From the NCBI GenBank assembly GCA_017387515.1, contig JAFOFC010000001.1, positions 1 to 37,860 on the forward strand: a stretch of DNA of 37,860 nt, written 5' to 3'. The notes below the pieces were generated by a model. It made no database searches and had not been told where the DNA came from. It saw only the letters and a list, made by a program, of their open reading frames with translations. Every line of letters begins with the position of its first letter. The first letter of the stretch is position 1. The position numbers and the translations under genes are program-made. Of this stretch, positions 1-11,100 are shown in pieces. This DNA is from Paludibacteraceae bacterium (GTDB taxonomy: Bacteria; Bacteroidota; Bacteroidia; Bacteroidales; Paludibacteraceae).

Positions 1-1077
1 AAGAAGGGTCTTTCAGAGCTCCGTTCATTTGACTCTATCGACAATGCTCCAGAGGAGAAAGAGCGTGGTATTACTATCAACACTGCACACGTTGAGTATC
101 AAACTGCTAACCGTCACTACGCTCACGTTGACTGCCCTGGTCACGCTGACTACGTAAAGAACATGGTAACTGGTGCTGCTCAAATGGACGGCGCTATCAT
201 CGTAGTAGCTGCTACTGATGGTCCTATGCCTCAAACACGTGAGCACATCCTTTTGGCTCGTCAGGTGAACGTTCCTCGCTTGGTTGTATTTATGAACAAG
301 TGCGACCTCGTTGATGACGCTGAGATGCTTGATCTCGTTGAGATGGAGATGCGTGAGCTTCTTTCATTCTATGAGTTCGATGGCGACAATACTCCTATCA
401 TCCGCGGTTCTGCTCTTGGTGCTTTGAACTCTGTGAAAGAGTGGGAAGACAAAGTTATGGAGTTGATGGATGCTTGCGATACATGGATTGAGTTGCCTCC
501 ACGTGCTGTTGACAAACCATTCTTGATGCCTGTTGAGGACGTGTTCTCAATTACAGGTCGTGGTACTGTAGCAACTGGTCGTATTGAAACTGGTATCATC
601 AAAGTTGGTGACGAAGTTCAAATCATCGGTCTTGGTGCTGAAGGCATGAAATCAGTTGTAACTGGTGTTGAAATGTTCCGCAAATTGTTGGATCAAGGTG
701 AAGCTGGTGATAACGTAGGTTTGTTGCTTCGTGGTATCGACAAAAACGAAATCAAACGTGGTATGGTTATCGCTCACCCAGGTCAAGTAACTCCTCACAG
801 CAAGTTCAAAGCTTCTGTGTATATCTTGAAAAAAGAAGAAGGTGGTCGTCACACTCCATTCCACAACAAATATCGTCCTCAATTCTATATCCGTACCTTG
901 GACGTAACTGGTGAAATCACCCTACCAGAAGGTCGCGAAATGGTAATGCCTGGCGATAACTTGGAAATCTCTGTAGAATTGATCTACCCAGTAGCTTGCA
1001 ACGTAGGTCTACGTTTCGCTATCCGCGAAGGTGGTCGTACCGTAGGTTCTGGTCAAATTACCGAAATTTTCGAATAA
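1..1077 (+). CDS. tuf: Elongation factor Tu, 5'-truncated by window edge
   Basis: EF-Tu is the GTPase that delivers aminoacyl-tRNA to the ribosome. The open frame runs from base 1, so the first 35-40 residues, with the GHVDHGKT P-loop, lie outside the window. Visible are the switch II G3 motif DCPGHAD, the G4 motif NKCD, the G5 region around GSAL, and domains 2 and 3 to the usual C-terminus. A later in-frame ATG at 163 is internal and is not the start. Codon use is mosaic: of 16 Glu codons up to base 537, 15 are GAG, while all 16 from base 586 to the end are GAA. CTC Leu codons also occur only in the first part. The second part resembles the rest of the window. This suggests recombination with a foreign tuf or an assembly chimera. 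The product call itself is certain. Confidence 0.97.
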   Translation, partial: KKGLSELRSFDSIDNAPEEKERGITINTAHVEYQTANRHYAHVDCPGHADYVKNMVTGAAQMDGAIIVVAATDGPMPQTREHILLARQVNVPRLVVFMNKCDLVDDAEMLDLVEMEMRELLSFYEFDGDNTPIIRGSALGALNSVKEWEDKVMELMDACDTWIELPPRAVDKPFLMPVEDVFSITGRGTVATGRIETGIIKVGDEVQIIGLGAEGMKSVVTGVEMFRKLLDQGEAGDNVGLLLRGIDKNEIKRGMVIAHPGQVTPHSKFKASVYILKKEEGGRHTPFHNKYRPQFYIRTLDVTGEITLPEGREMVMPGDNLEISVELIYPVACNVGLRFAIREGGRTVGSGQITEIFE

Positions 1078-1095
1078 TTACCAACCAACCAATAA

Positions 1096-1123
1096 CAAAG
1101 GTTCACCTCTAGGTGGACCTTTG
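1096..1123 (+). terminator. Hairpin between tuf and tRNA-Trp
   Basis: CAAAGGTTCACCT pairs with AGGTGGACCTTTG through one T-G wobble, leaving a very tight loop. No T-run follows, so it is not a textbook intrinsic terminator. It may mark the tuf mRNA 3' end, attenuate read-through, or guide processing of the downstream tRNA. Confidence 0.45.
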
Positions 1124-1128
1124 TACAC

Positions 1129-1201
1129 ACGGGTCTAGCTCAGTTGGTAGAGCATCGGTCTCCAAAACCGAGTGTCGGGAGTTCGAGTCTCTCGACCCGT
1201 G
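1129..1201 (+). tRNA. trpT: tRNA-Trp (anticodon CCA)
   Basis: The cloverleaf folds with acceptor ACGGGTC (1129-1135) paired to GACCCGT (1194-1200) and discriminator G at 1201. The D-arm is TAGCTCAGTTGGTAGAGCA. The anticodon stem TCGGT/ACCGA encloses the loop CTCCAAA, giving anticodon CCA. The T-arm contains GTTCGAGTC. The 3' CCA is not encoded, since CTAA follows the discriminator, so it must be added after transcription. Its place between tuf and secE is the classical trpT position. Confidence 0.96.
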
Positions 1202-1223
1202 CTAATTAAAAAAATAGCAAACC

Positions 1224-1415
1224 ATGAAGTTTGTAAACTACATCAAAGAATCTTACAACGAACTTAAAAATAAAGTTTCCTGGCCTACCACAAAGGAACT
1301 TACCAATAGCGCGGTGATTGTTCTCATTGCTTCCGTTATTATGTCACTTGTTATTGGTTTGGTAGACTTAGGTTTCGAACACATGATGAAGTTCATTTAC
1401 AGTCTTATTAGCTAA
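1224..1415 (+). CDS. secE: Preprotein translocase subunit SecE
   Basis: Sixty-three residues, the single-membrane-segment form of SecE that clamps SecY in the inner-membrane translocon. The amphipathic N-terminal part carries the conserved ELKNKVSWPT element at about residues 13-22. One hydrophobic helix follows (about 31-50). It lies 23 bases after tRNA-Trp and 11 bases before nusG, the standard order. The ATG at 1224 is the natural start. No Shine-Dalgarno is evident, as is usual in Bacteroidota. Confidence 0.95.
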   Translation: MKFVNYIKESYNELKNKVSWPTTKELTNSAVIVLIASVIMSLVIGLVDLGFEHMMKFIYSLIS

Positions 1416-1426
1416 CACGAAGAGTT

Positions 1427-1981
1427 ATGTCAGTTACAGAAAAAAAATGGTATGTTCTTCGTGCTATCAGTGGGAAAGAAAACAAGGTGAAAGAGTACAT
1501 TGATGCCGAGATCAAAAACAATCCGATTTATCAAGGTCGTGTTTCACAAGTGTTGATTCCTACTGAAAAAGTATATCAAATGCGCGGCAACAAACGTGTT
1601 GTAAAGGAAAGAAGTTATCTTCCTGGATACGTGTTGGTTGAAACCGTATTAGCAGGCGATGTAATGCACGAACTACGCAATGTACCTAATGTAATTGGTT
1701 TCTTAGGTGGCAGCAATAGCGCTAACATCACTCCCCTTCGCCAATCAGAGGTAAATCGTATCTTAGGTACGGTAGACCAACTGCAAGAAGCTGAAGAAGA
1801 AATGTTGGTTCCATTCTGCGTAGGCGAGACTGTTAAAATCATTGCTGGTCCCTTTAATGATTTTACTGGTACCATCGAAGAGGTGAACGAATCGCAAAAG
1901 AAACTAAAAGTCAGGGTCATGATTTTCGGAAGGAAAACTCCTCTGGAATTAAGCTTTATGCAAGTTGAAAAAACACAATAG
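1427..1981 (+). CDS. nusG: Transcription termination/antitermination factor NusG
   Basis: A 184-residue NusG. The N-terminal NGN domain begins with KKWYVLRAISGKE and binds the RNA polymerase clamp. The C-terminal KOW domain contains VGETVKIIAGPFNDFTGTIE and contacts Rho or ribosomal protein S10. Length is normal for the family. It sits between secE and rplK in the expected order. Its stop codon is embedded in the left arm of a hairpin (1973-2001), so termination of nusG translation could be coupled to folding of the rplK leader. Confidence 0.96.
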   Translation: MSVTEKKWYVLRAISGKENKVKEYIDAEIKNNPIYQGRVSQVLIPTEKVYQMRGNKRVVKERSYLPGYVLVETVLAGDVMHELRNVPNVIGFLGGSNSANITPLRQSEVNRILGTVDQLQEAEEEMLVPFCVGETVKIIAGPFNDFTGTIEEVNESQKKLKVRVMIFGRKTPLELSFMQVEKTQ

Positions 1982-2001
1982 AGGTTACGCTCCTATTGTG
2001 T
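1973..2001 (+). promoter_or_regulatory. Hairpin spanning nusG stop, upstream of rplK
   Basis: ACACAATAG (1973-1981) pairs perfectly with CTATTGTGT (1993-2001) around an 11-nt loop. The TAG stop of nusG is the end of the left arm, and no T-run follows. In many bacteria the rplK-rplA operon is translationally controlled by L1 binding to a leader just upstream of rplK. The position fits such a site, but I cannot show an L1-binding consensus. Confidence 0.4.
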
Positions 2002-2041
2002 AATTTCACCATTTATTTATTAATTAAAAGTATTTGATAAC

Positions 2042-2485
2042 ATGGCAAAAGAAGTTGCTGGACAAATCAAATTGCAAGTAAAAGGTGGTGCTGCAAACCC
2101 ATCTCCTCCAATTGGTCCTGCCTTGGGTTCCAAGGGTATCAATATCATGGAGTTTTGCAAACAATTTAATGCCAGGACCCAAGACAAAGCAGGAAAAATC
2201 TTGCCTGTGGTCATTACCTATTACTCGGACAAATCGTTCGACTTTATCATTAAAACTCCTCCGGTAGCCATTCAATTGCTTGAAATTACCAAGCAAAAAA
2301 GTGGTTCAGCTCAACCAAACCGCAAAAAGATTGCAGAGATTACTTGGGAACAAGTTAAAGCTATTGCAACCGACAAAATGCCTGATTTGAACTGTTTTAC
2401 CGTAGAAGCTGCAATGCGTATGGTAGCTGGTACTGCAAGAAGTTTGGGTATCACTGTTAAAGGTGAATTCCCTAGTGAAAATTAA
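2042..2485 (+). CDS. rplK: 50S ribosomal protein L11
   Basis: A 147-residue L11, part of the GTPase-associated centre that binds 23S rRNA together with L10-L7/L12. The N-terminal domain shows the typical [20 protein letters not shown] stretch. The C-terminal rRNA-binding domain ends with [17 protein letters not shown]. Start ATG at 2042 lies 60 bases after nusG. rplA follows after 20 bases, so the two are surely co-transcribed. Confidence 0.97.
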   Translation: MAKEVAGQIKLQVKGGAANPSPPIGPALGSKGINIMEFCKQFNARTQDKAGKILPVVITYYSDKSFDFIIKTPPVAIQLLEITKQKSGSAQPNRKKIAEITWEQVKAIATDKMPDLNCFTVEAAMRMVAGTARSLGITVKGEFPSEN

Positions 2486-2505
2486 TAACCCTTCAATTTT
2501 AAGAA

Positions 2506-3198
2506 ATGAGTAAACTAACAAAAAATCAAAAGTTGGCTGCTGGTAAAGTTGAAGTAGGTAAAAACTATTCACTTGTAGAAGCCGCTCAATTGGTAAAAGA
2601 AATTACCTTTACTAAATTTGACGCATCTGTTGATATCGACGTACGTTTAGGTGTAGACCCTCGCAAAAGCAACCAAATGGTTCGTGGCGTAGTTTCTCTA
2701 CCAAACGGAACTGGTAAAACTGTACGCGTGTTGGCACTTTGTACACCAGACAAAGAAGCTGAAGCAAAAGCTGCTGGAGCTGACTATGTAGGTCTTGACG
2801 AATTCATCGAAAAGATCAAAGGTGGTTGGACCGACATTGATGTAATCATCACCATGCCTTCTATCATGGGTAAACTTGGTGCTTTGGGTCGCGTGTTAGG
2901 ACCTCGTGGTTTAATGCCTAACCCAAAAAGTGGTACCGTTACCAACGAAATTGGCAAAGCTGTAAAAGAAGTAAAACAAGGTAAAATTGACTTCAAAGTA
3001 GATAAAAACGGTATTGTACACGCTGCTATTGGTAAAGTATCTTTTGATGCTGAAAAAATTGCAGAAAATGCCAAAGAATTTATCAGCACCTTGAACAAAT
3101 TGAAACCTACTGCAGCTAAAGGTGTATATATTAAGAGCGTTTATCTTTCTAGTACAATGAGCCAAGGTGTCAAAGTTGACCCTAAATCGGCCGAATAA
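2506..3198 (+). CDS. rplA: 50S ribosomal protein L1
   Basis: A 230-residue L1, the protein of the mobile L1 stalk near the ribosomal E site and, in E. coli, the translational repressor of the L11 operon. Diagnostic motifs include [13 protein letters not shown] and the signature around [21 protein letters not shown]. Length is normal. It starts 20 bases after rplK and ends 19 bases before the true rplJ start, inside the rplKAJL block. Confidence 0.97.
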   Translation: MSKLTKNQKLAAGKVEVGKNYSLVEAAQLVKEITFTKFDASVDIDVRLGVDPRKSNQMVRGVVSLPNGTGKTVRVLALCTPDKEAEAKAAGADYVGLDEFIEKIKGGWTDIDVIITMPSIMGKLGALGRVLGPRGLMPNPKSGTVTNEIGKAVKEVKQGKIDFKVDKNGIVHAAIGKVSFDAEKIAENAKEFISTLNKLKPTAAKGVYIKSVYLSSTMSQGVKVDPKSAE

Positions 3199-3217
3199 CC
3201 ATTAAAAAAACGTGATT

Positions 3218-3739
3218 ATGAAAAAGGAAGATAAAGCTATATTGATTCAACAATTACAAGACACTATTCAACAATATGCTCACTTCTACGTAGCCGATAC
3301 ATCTGGCTTAAACGCAGAAAAAACTCACGCTTTGCGTAAAGCATGTTTTGAAAAAGGTGTTAAATTAATGGTTGTTAAAAACACCTTGTTCCAAAAGGCC
3401 CTTGAAGGTTTAGATGGCGATTACAGCCAACTATTCACTTCGTTGAAAGGATCTACCTCTATTATGTTCTCTGACAACGGTAATGCACCTGCTCGTCTTA
3501 TCAAAGAATTGCAAAAAGATAAGGCTAACAATGGCAAACCAGAATTGAAAGCAGCTTACGTATACGAAAGCTACTACGATGCTAGCCAACTAGAAGCATT
3601 GACCGCTTTGAAATCGAAAGAAGAACTTCTTGCCGAAATTATTGGTTTGTTGCAATCGCCCATGCAAAATGTACTTGGTGCATTACAATCGGGTGGCAAC
3701 ACTATCCATGGCGTGCTAAAAACCCTAGGCGAGAGATAA
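3218..3739 (+). CDS. rplJ: 50S ribosomal protein L10
   Basis: L10 anchors the L7/L12 dimers to the ribosomal stalk base. I choose ATG 3218 (MKKEDKAILI, 173 residues) over an in-frame GTG two codons upstream at 3212, because family members begin with this MKKEDK-like segment. Typical features are the region with LRKACFEKGVKLMVVKNTL and the C-terminal helix that binds L7/L12. The gap from rplA is under 20 bases. There is therefore no room for a long L10 leader of the kind seen upstream of rplJ in Firmicutes and enterics. Confidence 0.96.
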   Translation: MKKEDKAILIQQLQDTIQQYAHFYVADTSGLNAEKTHALRKACFEKGVKLMVVKNTLFQKALEGLDGDYSQLFTSLKGSTSIMFSDNGNAPARLIKELQKDKANNGKPELKAAYVYESYYDASQLEALTALKSKEELLAEIIGLLQSPMQNVLGALQSGGNTIHGVLKTLGER

Positions 3740-3784
3740 TAAAACAACAAATTAAATTAGAAACAATTTTTAAAACTTACTAAA

Positions 3785-4162
3785 ATGGCAGATTTGAAAA
3801 AACTTGCAGAAGAACTAGTTAACCTAACTGTAAAAGACGTTAACGAACTAGCTCAAATTTTGAAAGAAGAATATGGTATCGAACCCGCAGCTGCAGCTGT
3901 TGCTGTTGCTGGTCCTGCTGCTGGTGCTGCTGCTCCTGCTGCTGAAGAAAAAACTTCTTTTGACGTAGAATTGAAAAGCGCTGGTGCTAACAAACTAGCT
4001 ATCGTAAAATTGGTTAAAGAATTAACTGGTCTTGGCTTGAAAGAAGCTAAAGATATGGTTGACGCAGCTCCTTCTGTAATTAAAGAAGGCGTAAGCAAAG
4101 ACGAAGCTGAAGCTTTGAAAAAACAATTGACTGAAGCTGGCGCTGAAGTTGAATTGAAATAA
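3785..4162 (+). CDS. rplL: 50S ribosomal protein L7/L12
   Basis: A 125-residue stalk protein that recruits translational GTPases. It has an N-terminal dimerisation helix, an Ala/Pro/Gly-rich hinge (about residues 35-55), and the conserved C-terminal domain with [20 protein letters not shown]. It lies 45 bases after rplJ. A strong hairpin with a short T-run (4190-4228) separates it from rpoB, which fits higher expression of ribosomal protein genes than of polymerase genes. Confidence 0.97.
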   Translation: MADLKKLAEELVNLTVKDVNELAQILKEEYGIEPAAAAVAVAGPAAGAAAPAAEEKTSFDVELKSAGANKLAIVKLVKELTGLGLKEAKDMVDAAPSVIKEGVSKDEAEALKKQLTEAGAEVELK

Positions 4163-4189
4163 GAAAACCACCTGTTAATCAGGGACTTC

Positions 4190-4228
4190 GGTTTAGAACC
4201 TTAGCCAAATAAGGTTCTAAACCTTTTT
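4190..4228 (+). terminator. Intrinsic terminator/attenuator between rplL and rpoB
   Basis: GGTTTAGAACCTTA (4190-4203) pairs perfectly over 14 bp with TAAGGTTCTAAACC (4210-4223), with loop GCCAAA, followed by five T (4224-4228). The rplL-rpoB gap hosts a partial terminator in E. coli, and this is the structural equivalent. I see no clear promoter consensus in the remaining leader (4229-4310), only a small hairpin TATTCG/CGAATA at 4252-4267. rpoB may thus depend on read-through. Confidence 0.8.
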
Positions 4229-4310
4229 ATGCTTAAAAAAGAGTGGTGTACTATTCGACAACGAATAAGGCAATCACGAGTTTATTTAACCTTGCTGATA
4301 GACGTCTCGT

Positions 4311-7300
4311 ATGAGTAACCAAAGAATAAATTTCTCCTCCATAAAGAATCCGTTGGAATATCCGGATTTCCTTGAAGTACAGTTGAAATCGTTCAGGGAT
4401 TTCTTCCAACTTGACACCCCACCGGAAAAACGTAAAAATGAAGGATTGTACAAGGTATTTGCCGAAAACTTTCCCATTACAGACACCCGAAACAATTTTA
4501 ATCTTGAATTTTTAGATTACTATATTGATCCTCCTCGTTATACCATCGAAGAATGTATTGACAGAGGTTTAACTTATAGTGTGCCTTTAAAAGCAAAATT
4601 AAAATTGTCGTGCACCGATGATGAGCACGAAGATTTTGCCACTGTTATTCAAGATGTATACCTAGGTCCTATTCCTTATATGACCGACAAAGGTACATTT
4701 GTGATTAACGGTGCTGAACGTGTTGTTGTATCGCAATTACACCGTTCTCCAGGCGTATTCTTCGGCCAAAGCATGCACACCAATGGTACTAAATTGTACT
4801 CTGCCCGTATTATCCCATTCCGTGGTTCATGGATTGAGTTTACTACGGATATCAGCAACATCATGTATGCTTACATTGACCGTAAAAAGAAATTACCCGT
4901 AACTACTTTGTTGCGTGCTATCGGTTTTGAAAGCGACAGAGATATTCTTGAAATCTTCAACCTAGCCGAAGAAATCAAGGTTAACAAAGCCAACTTGAAA
5001 AAAGCAGTAGGTCGTAAAATTGCTGCTCGTGTACTAAAAACATGGGTAGAAGACTTTGCTGACGAAGATACTGGCGAGGTGGTTTCTATTGAACGCCACG
5101 AAGTGGTAGTAGACCGCGAAACCATCCTAGAAGCAGAACACGTTGAAAAGATTTTGGAAACCAACACGCCAACTATCTTGTTGCATCGCGACGATGCCAA
5201 CATGTCTGACTACTCTATTATCTATAATACATTACAAAAAGATACTTGTAACTCAGAAAAAGAAGCTATCTATTACATTTATCGTCAATTGCGTAATGCA
5301 GAACCTTCTGACGACGCAAATGCACGCGAAGTAATCAACAGCTTGTTCTTCTCTGAAAAACGTTACGATTTGGGTGACGTTGGTCGTTACAGAATTAACC
5401 GCAAACTAAATCTTAATATCGACCCCGAGATCAAAGTTTTGACTCGCGAAGATATCATTGAGATTATTAAATACTTAATTGAGTTAATCAACTCTAAAGC
5501 AGACGTAGACGATATTGACCACTTAAGCAACCGTCGCGTACGTACCGTAGGCGAACAATTGTATGGTCAATTTGGTGTAGGTTTGGCTCGTATGGCTCGT
5601 ACTATTCGCGAAAGGATGAACGTACGCGACAACGAAGTGTTCACTCCTATTGACTTGATCAATGCTAAAACCATTTCGTCTGTTATCAACTCATTCTTTG
5701 GTACCAACGCCTTGTCGCAATTTATGGACCAAACCAACCCATTGGCAGAAATTACCCACAAACGTCGTTTGTCTGCTCTAGGTCCTGGTGGTTTGTCGCG
5801 CGATAGAGCTGGTTTTGAGGTACGTGACGTACACTATACTCACTACGGCCGTTTGTGCCCCATCGAAACCCCTGAAGGTCCAAACATTGGTCTTATTTCG
5901 TCGCTTTGCGTATTTGCAAAAATCAACGATTTAGGCTTTATTGAAACTCCTTATCGTAAAGTAGAAGGTAGCAAAGTTAACCTAAATGAAGATGATGTTA
6001 TATACCTTACTGCCGAAGAAGAAGAAGGTAAAATCATTGCACAAGGTAATGCTCCTTTGAATGACGATGGTAGCTTTATTAGAACACGTGTTAAATCACG
6101 TCAAGATAGCGACTTCCCAGTTGTAGCTCCAGAAGAAGTTGAATTGATGGACGTTGCTCCTCAACAAATTGCATCTATCGCTGCTGCTTTGATTCCTTTC
6201 TTGGAACACGACGACGCTAACCGTGCGTTGATGGGTTCGAACATGATGCGTCAAGCAGTGCCTTTGTTGCGTACCGAAGCTCCTATTGTAGGTACTGGCA
6301 TTGAACGTCAGTTGGTACACGACTCGCGTACTCAAGTTACCGCCGAACGTGACGGTGTAATTGAATACGTTGATGCAACCACTATTAAAATTCGTTACGA
6401 CTACACCGAAGAAGAACTATTTGTTCGCTTTGATGATGCCGTTAAAGAATACCACTTACCTAAGTTCCAAAAAACCAACCAAAGTACCACCATCGACCTT
6501 CGTCCTATTGTACGCAAGGGCGACCGCGTAACCAAAGGTCAAATTTTAACCGAAGGTTACTCTACTCAAAATGGTGAGTTGGCTATTGGTAGAAACCTGA
6601 AGGTAGCATTCATGCCTTGGAAAGGTTACAACTACGAGGACGCTATTGTTATTAACGAACGTGTTGTACGCGAAGACTTATTGACTTCTGTACACGTAGA
6701 CGAATACACACTAGAAGTTCGCGAAACCAAACGTGGTATGGAAGAGTTAACCGCAGATATTCCTAACGTTAACGAAGAAGCTACCAAAGATTTGGACGAA
6801 AACGGTATTATCCGTGTAGGTGCTTTAATTGAGCCAGGCGATATTCTTATTGGTAAAATTACTCCTAAAGGCGAATCGGATCCTACTCCAGAAGAAAAAC
6901 TATTACGCGCTATCTTTGGCGACAAAGCTGGTGACGTTAAAGACGCTTCGTTGAAAGCAAATCCTTCGCTTCGTGGTGTTGTAATTGGCAAACGCTTGTT
7001 CTCTAAAGCTCAAAAAACCAAAAAAGAAAAGGCTGAAGAAAAAGCTCAAATGCAAGCTTTAGACGCACAATTTGAAGACGAAGCAGCAAAACTTAAAGCT
7101 ATTTTGATTGACAAATTGCTAGAGCTAACCAACGGCAAAACATCGCAAGGCGTTAAAGATTTCTTAGGTGCCGATTTAATTGCTAAGGGTAACAAATTTA
7201 CTCAAAAACAATTGGCCGAAATTGATTACACCACTGTACAAGCTAGCAAATGGACAACTGACAATCATAAAAATGACTTGATTCGCGATGTTATCCTAAA

Positions 7301-8111
7301 CTACTTGCGCAAATACAAAGAAATGCAAGCCCAATTGCAACGTAAACGCTACAACTTGTCTATTGGCGACGAATTGCCTTCTGGTACCGTACAATTGGCA
7401 AAAGTATACGTGGCTAAAAAACGTAAAATCCGCGTAGGTGATAAGATGGCTGGTCGTCACGGTAACAAAGGTATTGTATCGCGTATTGTACGTCAAGAAG
7501 ATATGCCTTTCTTGGCCGATGGTACTCCTGTAGATATCGTACTAAACCCATTGGGTGTGCCTTCTCGTATGAACTTGGGACAAATCTTTGAAACCGTTCT
7601 AGGTTGGGCTGGTAAAGAATTAGGCGTTAAATTTGCAACTCCTATCTTTGACGGTGCTACCCTAGACGATTTGAACCAATGGACCGACAAAGCAGGTATT
7701 CCTCGTTATGGTAAAACTTACCTTTACGATGGTGGTACTGGTGAACGCTTTGACCAACCTGCTACCGTAGGTGTTATCTATATGTTGAAATTAGGACACA
7801 TGGTTGAAGACAAAATGCACGCTCGTTCAATCGGTCCTTACTCACTTATTACACAACAACCTTTGGGTGGTAAAGCCAACTTTGGTGGTCAACGTTTTGG
7901 TGAGATGGAGGTTTGGGCATTGGAAGCATTCGGTGCATCGCACATCCTACAAGAAATTCTTACCATTAAGTCTGACGACGTAATGGGACGTGCTAAAGCA
8001 TACGAAGCAATTGTTAAAGGCGATCCTATGCCACAACCAGGCATCCCAGAATCACTGAATGTATTACTACACGAATTACGTGGTTTAGTTCTTAGCATCA
8101 AATTAGAGTAA
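4311..8111 (+). CDS. rpoB: DNA-directed RNA polymerase subunit beta
   Basis: RpoB, 1266 residues, normal for Bacteroidota. It forms one pincer of the polymerase and most of the rifampicin pocket. Visible landmarks are the N-terminal protrusion and lobe, the rifampicin region around [20 protein letters not shown] with [15 protein letters not shown], the segment [17 protein letters not shown], the basic active-site element [21 protein letters not shown], and the C-terminal clamp contact ending in [11 protein letters not shown]. The Rif-region residues look wild type. The gene is intact and sits 12 bases before rpoC. Confidence 0.98.
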   Translation: MSNQRINFSSIKNPLEYPDFLEVQLKSFRDFFQLDTPPEKRKNEGLYKVFAENFPITDTRNNFNLEFLDYYIDPPRYTIEECIDRGLTYSVPLKAKLKLSCTDDEHEDFATVIQDVYLGPIPYMTDKGTFVINGAERVVVSQLHRSPGVFFGQSMHTNGTKLYSARIIPFRGSWIEFTTDISNIMYAYIDRKKKLPVTTLLRAIGFESDRDILEIFNLAEEIKVNKANLKKAVGRKIAARVLKTWVEDFADEDTGEVVSIERHEVVVDRETILEAEHVEKILETNTPTILLHRDDANMSDYSIIYNTLQKDTCNSEKEAIYYIYRQLRNAEPSDDANAREVINSLFFSEKRYDLGDVGRYRINRKLNLNIDPEIKVLTREDIIEIIKYLIELINSKADVDDIDHLSNRRVRTVGEQLYGQFGVGLARMARTIRERMNVRDNEVFTPIDLINAKTISSVINSFFGTNALSQFMDQTNPLAEITHKRRLSALGPGGLSRDRAGFEVRDVHYTHYGRLCPIETPEGPNIGLISSLCVFAKINDLGFIETPYRKVEGSKVNLNEDDVIYLTAEEEEGKIIAQGNAPLNDDGSFIRTRVKSRQDSDFPVVAPEEVELMDVAPQQIASIAAALIPFLEHDDANRALMGSNMMRQAVPLLRTEAPIVGTGIERQLVHDSRTQVTAERDGVIEYVDATTIKIRYDYTEEELFVRFDDAVKEYHLPKFQKTNQSTTIDLRPIVRKGDRVTKGQILTEGYSTQNGELAIGRNLKVAFMPWKGYNYEDAIVINERVVREDLLTSVHVDEYTLEVRETKRGMEELTADIPNVNEEATKDLDENGIIRVGALIEPGDILIGKITPKGESDPTPEEKLLRAIFGDKAGDVKDASLKANPSLRGVVIGKRLFSKAQKTKKEKAEEKAQMQALDAQFEDEAAKLKAILIDKLLELTNGKTSQGVKDFLGADLIAKGNKFTQKQLAEIDYTTVQASKWTTDNHKNDLIRDVILNYLRKYKEMQAQLQRKRYNLSIGDELPSGTVQLAKVYVAKKRKIRVGDKMAGRHGNKGIVSRIVRQEDMPFLADGTPVDIVLNPLGVPSRMNLGQIFETVLGWAGKELGVKFATPIFDGATLDDLNQWTDKAGIPRYGKTYLYDGGTGERFDQPATVGVIYMLKLGHMVEDKMHARSIGPYSLITQQPLGGKANFGGQRFGEMEVWALEAFGASHILQEILTIKSDDVMGRAKAYEAIVKGDPMPQPGIPESLNVLLHELRGLVLSIKLE

Positions 8112-8123
8112 AAGACAGGAATT

Positions 8124-11100
8124 ATGGCATTTAGAACTGATAATAAACAAAAAAATAATTTTAGCAAAATCACCATCAGCTTGGCTTCTCCAGAAGAAAT
8201 TTTGGAGCAATCAAGCGGTGAAGTGCTAAAACCAGAAACCATCAACTACCGTACGTATAAACCCGAACGCGATGGTTTGTTCTGCGAACGTATTTTTGGT
8301 CCTACCAAAGATTACGAATGTCATTGCGGCAAATACCGTAGCATTCGTTACAAAGGCATTACTTGCGACCGTTGTGGTGTAGAAGTAACCGAAAAGAAAG
8401 TTCGTCGTGAACGCATGGGACACATTAAATTGGTAGTTCCTGTTGCTCACATTTGGTATTTCCGTTCGTTACCTAATAAAATTGGTTATTTGTTGGGCTT
8501 GCCTACCAAAAAACTAGATTCTATTATCTACTACGAACGTTACATCATTATCCAACCTGGTATTCGTACCGACTTGGCTGCAGGCGACTTGCTTACCGAA
8601 GAAGAATACTTGGACATTATGGATTCGCTACCACGCGAAAACTACTTGCTAGAAGATACCGATCCTAACAAGTTTATCGCAAAAATGGGTGCAGAAGCCG
8701 TTCAAGATATGCTTAATCGTTTGGATTTGGATAGCTTATCGTACGAATTGCGCGATAAAGCCAACAGCGATGGCGCACAACAACGCAAAACAGAAGCATT
8801 AAAACGCTTGCAAGTAATTGAATCGTTCCGTGCCTCTAAAAATCGCAACAAACCCGAATGGATGATTGTAAACGTGGTTCCTGTAATTCCACCCGAATTG
8901 CGTCCTTTGGTTCCATTGGATGGTGGCCGTTTTGCAACATCCGACTTGAACGATTTGTATCGTCGTGTTATTATTCGTAACAACCGTCTTAAAAAGTTGA
9001 TTGAGATCAAAGCTCCTGATGTAATTTTACGTAACGAAAAACGTATGTTGCAAGAAGCTGTAGACTCACTATTTGACAATACCCGCAAATCGACTGCAGT
9101 TAAAGCAGATGCTAACCGTCCTTTAAAATCGTTGTCGGACAGCTTGAAAGGTAAACAAGGTCGTTTCCGTCAAAACTTGTTGGGTAAACGTGTTGACTAT
9201 TCAGCTCGTTCTGTAATTGTGGTTGGTCCTGAATTGCGCATGCACGAATGTGGTCTGCCTAAAGACATGGCCATTGAATTGTATAAACCTTTTGTTATTC
9301 GTAAATTAATAGAACGTGGTACTGTAAAAACAGTAAAAGCTGCCAAAAAAATGGTAGACTTTAGAAAAGACCCCATTGTATGGGAAATCTTGGAACACGT
9401 TATGAAAGGTCACCCCGTGTTGTTGAACCGTGCTCCTACCCTACCGTTTGGGTATTCAAGCATTCCAACCCAAAATGATTGAGGGTAAAGCAATTCAACT
9501 ACACCCATTGGCATGTACCGCGTTCAACGCTGACTTTGACGGTGACCAAATGGCTGTTCACTTGCCACTAGGCAATGAGGCTATTTTGGAAGCACAAATC
9601 TTGATGTTGGCATCGCACAACATTTTGAACCCTGCCAACGGTGCTCCTATTACCGTGCCTTCGCAAGACATGATTTTGGGCTTGTACTACATGACCAAAG
9701 AACGTCCCGGCGCATTGGGTGAAGGGTTGAAATTCTATTCGCCAGAAGAAGTAAACATTGCATACAACGAACGTAAAGTATCGTTGAACGCTAAAATTAC
9801 CGTTAGAACCAAAGACGTTGAAAACAGCTTAGTAGTAACTAAATTGATAGAAACTACCGTAGGTCGTGTATTGGTTAACGAATGTGTTCCAAACGAAGTA
9901 GGCTTTATCAACGAATTGATTACCAAAAAATCGTTGCGTAACATCATTAGCAAGGTAATTAGCGTATGTGGTGTTGCACGTACTGCCGATTTCTTGGACG
10001 ATATCAAGAACTTGGGTTATTACATGGCATTTAAAGGTTGTTTGTCGTTTAACCTTGAAAACGTAATTATTCCTGCCGAAAAAGAAAGCTTGGTGGCAGA
10101 AGGTTACCAAAAAGTAGAAGACATCATGATGAACTATAACATGGGTCTTATTACTTACAACGAACGTTACAACCAAATTATTGATACTTGGACTCACGTT
10201 AACAACAACCTATCGCGCATCTTGATTAAACAATTGCAAGAAGACGAACAAGGCTTCAACTCTGTTTACATGATGTTGCACTCGGGTGCTCGTGGTTCTG
10301 AAACACAGATTAGCCAGCTATGCGGTATGCGTGGTTTGATGGCTAAACCTCAAAAAGCGGGTTCGGAAGGTGGTCAAATTATTGAAAACCCCATTTTGTC
10401 GAACTTTAAAGAAGGTTTGTCGGTGTTGGAATACTTTATTTCTACCCACGGTGCTCGTAAAGGTTTGGCGGATACCGCTTTGAAAACGGCTGACGCTGGT
10501 TACTTGACCCGTCGTTTGGTAGACGTATCGCACGACGTGATTATTCAAGAAGAAGACTGTGGTACTTTGCGTGGTTTGATTGCTACCGAATTGAAAAACA
10601 ACGAGGACGTTATTTCTACCCTAGAAGAACGTATCTTGGGTCGCGTATCGGTACACGATATTGTTCATCCTATCACTAACAAGATTATTGTGGGTGCTGG
10701 CGAAGAAATTACCGAAGAAGCCGCTAAACTTATCCAAGAATCGCCTATTGAACAAGTAGAAATTCGTTCGGTATTGACCTGCGAATCTAAAAAAGGTGTT
10801 TGTGCTAAATGCTATGGTCGCAACTTGGCTACCGGCAGAATGGTACAAAAAGGCGAAGCGGTTGGTGTAATTGCTGCTCAATCTATTGGTGAACCTGGTA
10901 CACAGCTTACCCTTCGTACCTTCCACGTGGGTGGTGTTGCATCGAACGTAGCTACCGAAAATAAATTAGTTTCTCGTTACGAAGGTATTCTAGAAATTGA
11001 CGAATTACGTACCGTAACCAGCAACGATGGCAAAGAAATTGTAGTAAGCCGTTTAACAGAAATGCGTATTGTTGAACCAAATACCAAAGTTATTTTGACT

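Noticed and set aside
3199-3217. L10 leader regulating rplJ
   Set aside because: Only 19 bases separate rplA from rplJ, too short for the known L10 leader.
8702-9088. A 128-codon open frame antisense to rpoC, and similar antisense frames inside rpoB, ftsH and rplA
   Set aside because: They lie fully within strongly conserved genes on the other strand, have no recognisable domains, and follow from codon bias of the sense gene.
9432-9450. Programmed ribosomal frameshift in rpoC
   Set aside because: No slippery heptamer, internal Shine-Dalgarno or downstream structure is evident, and frameshifting would still lose the conserved His. A base-level deletion fits better.
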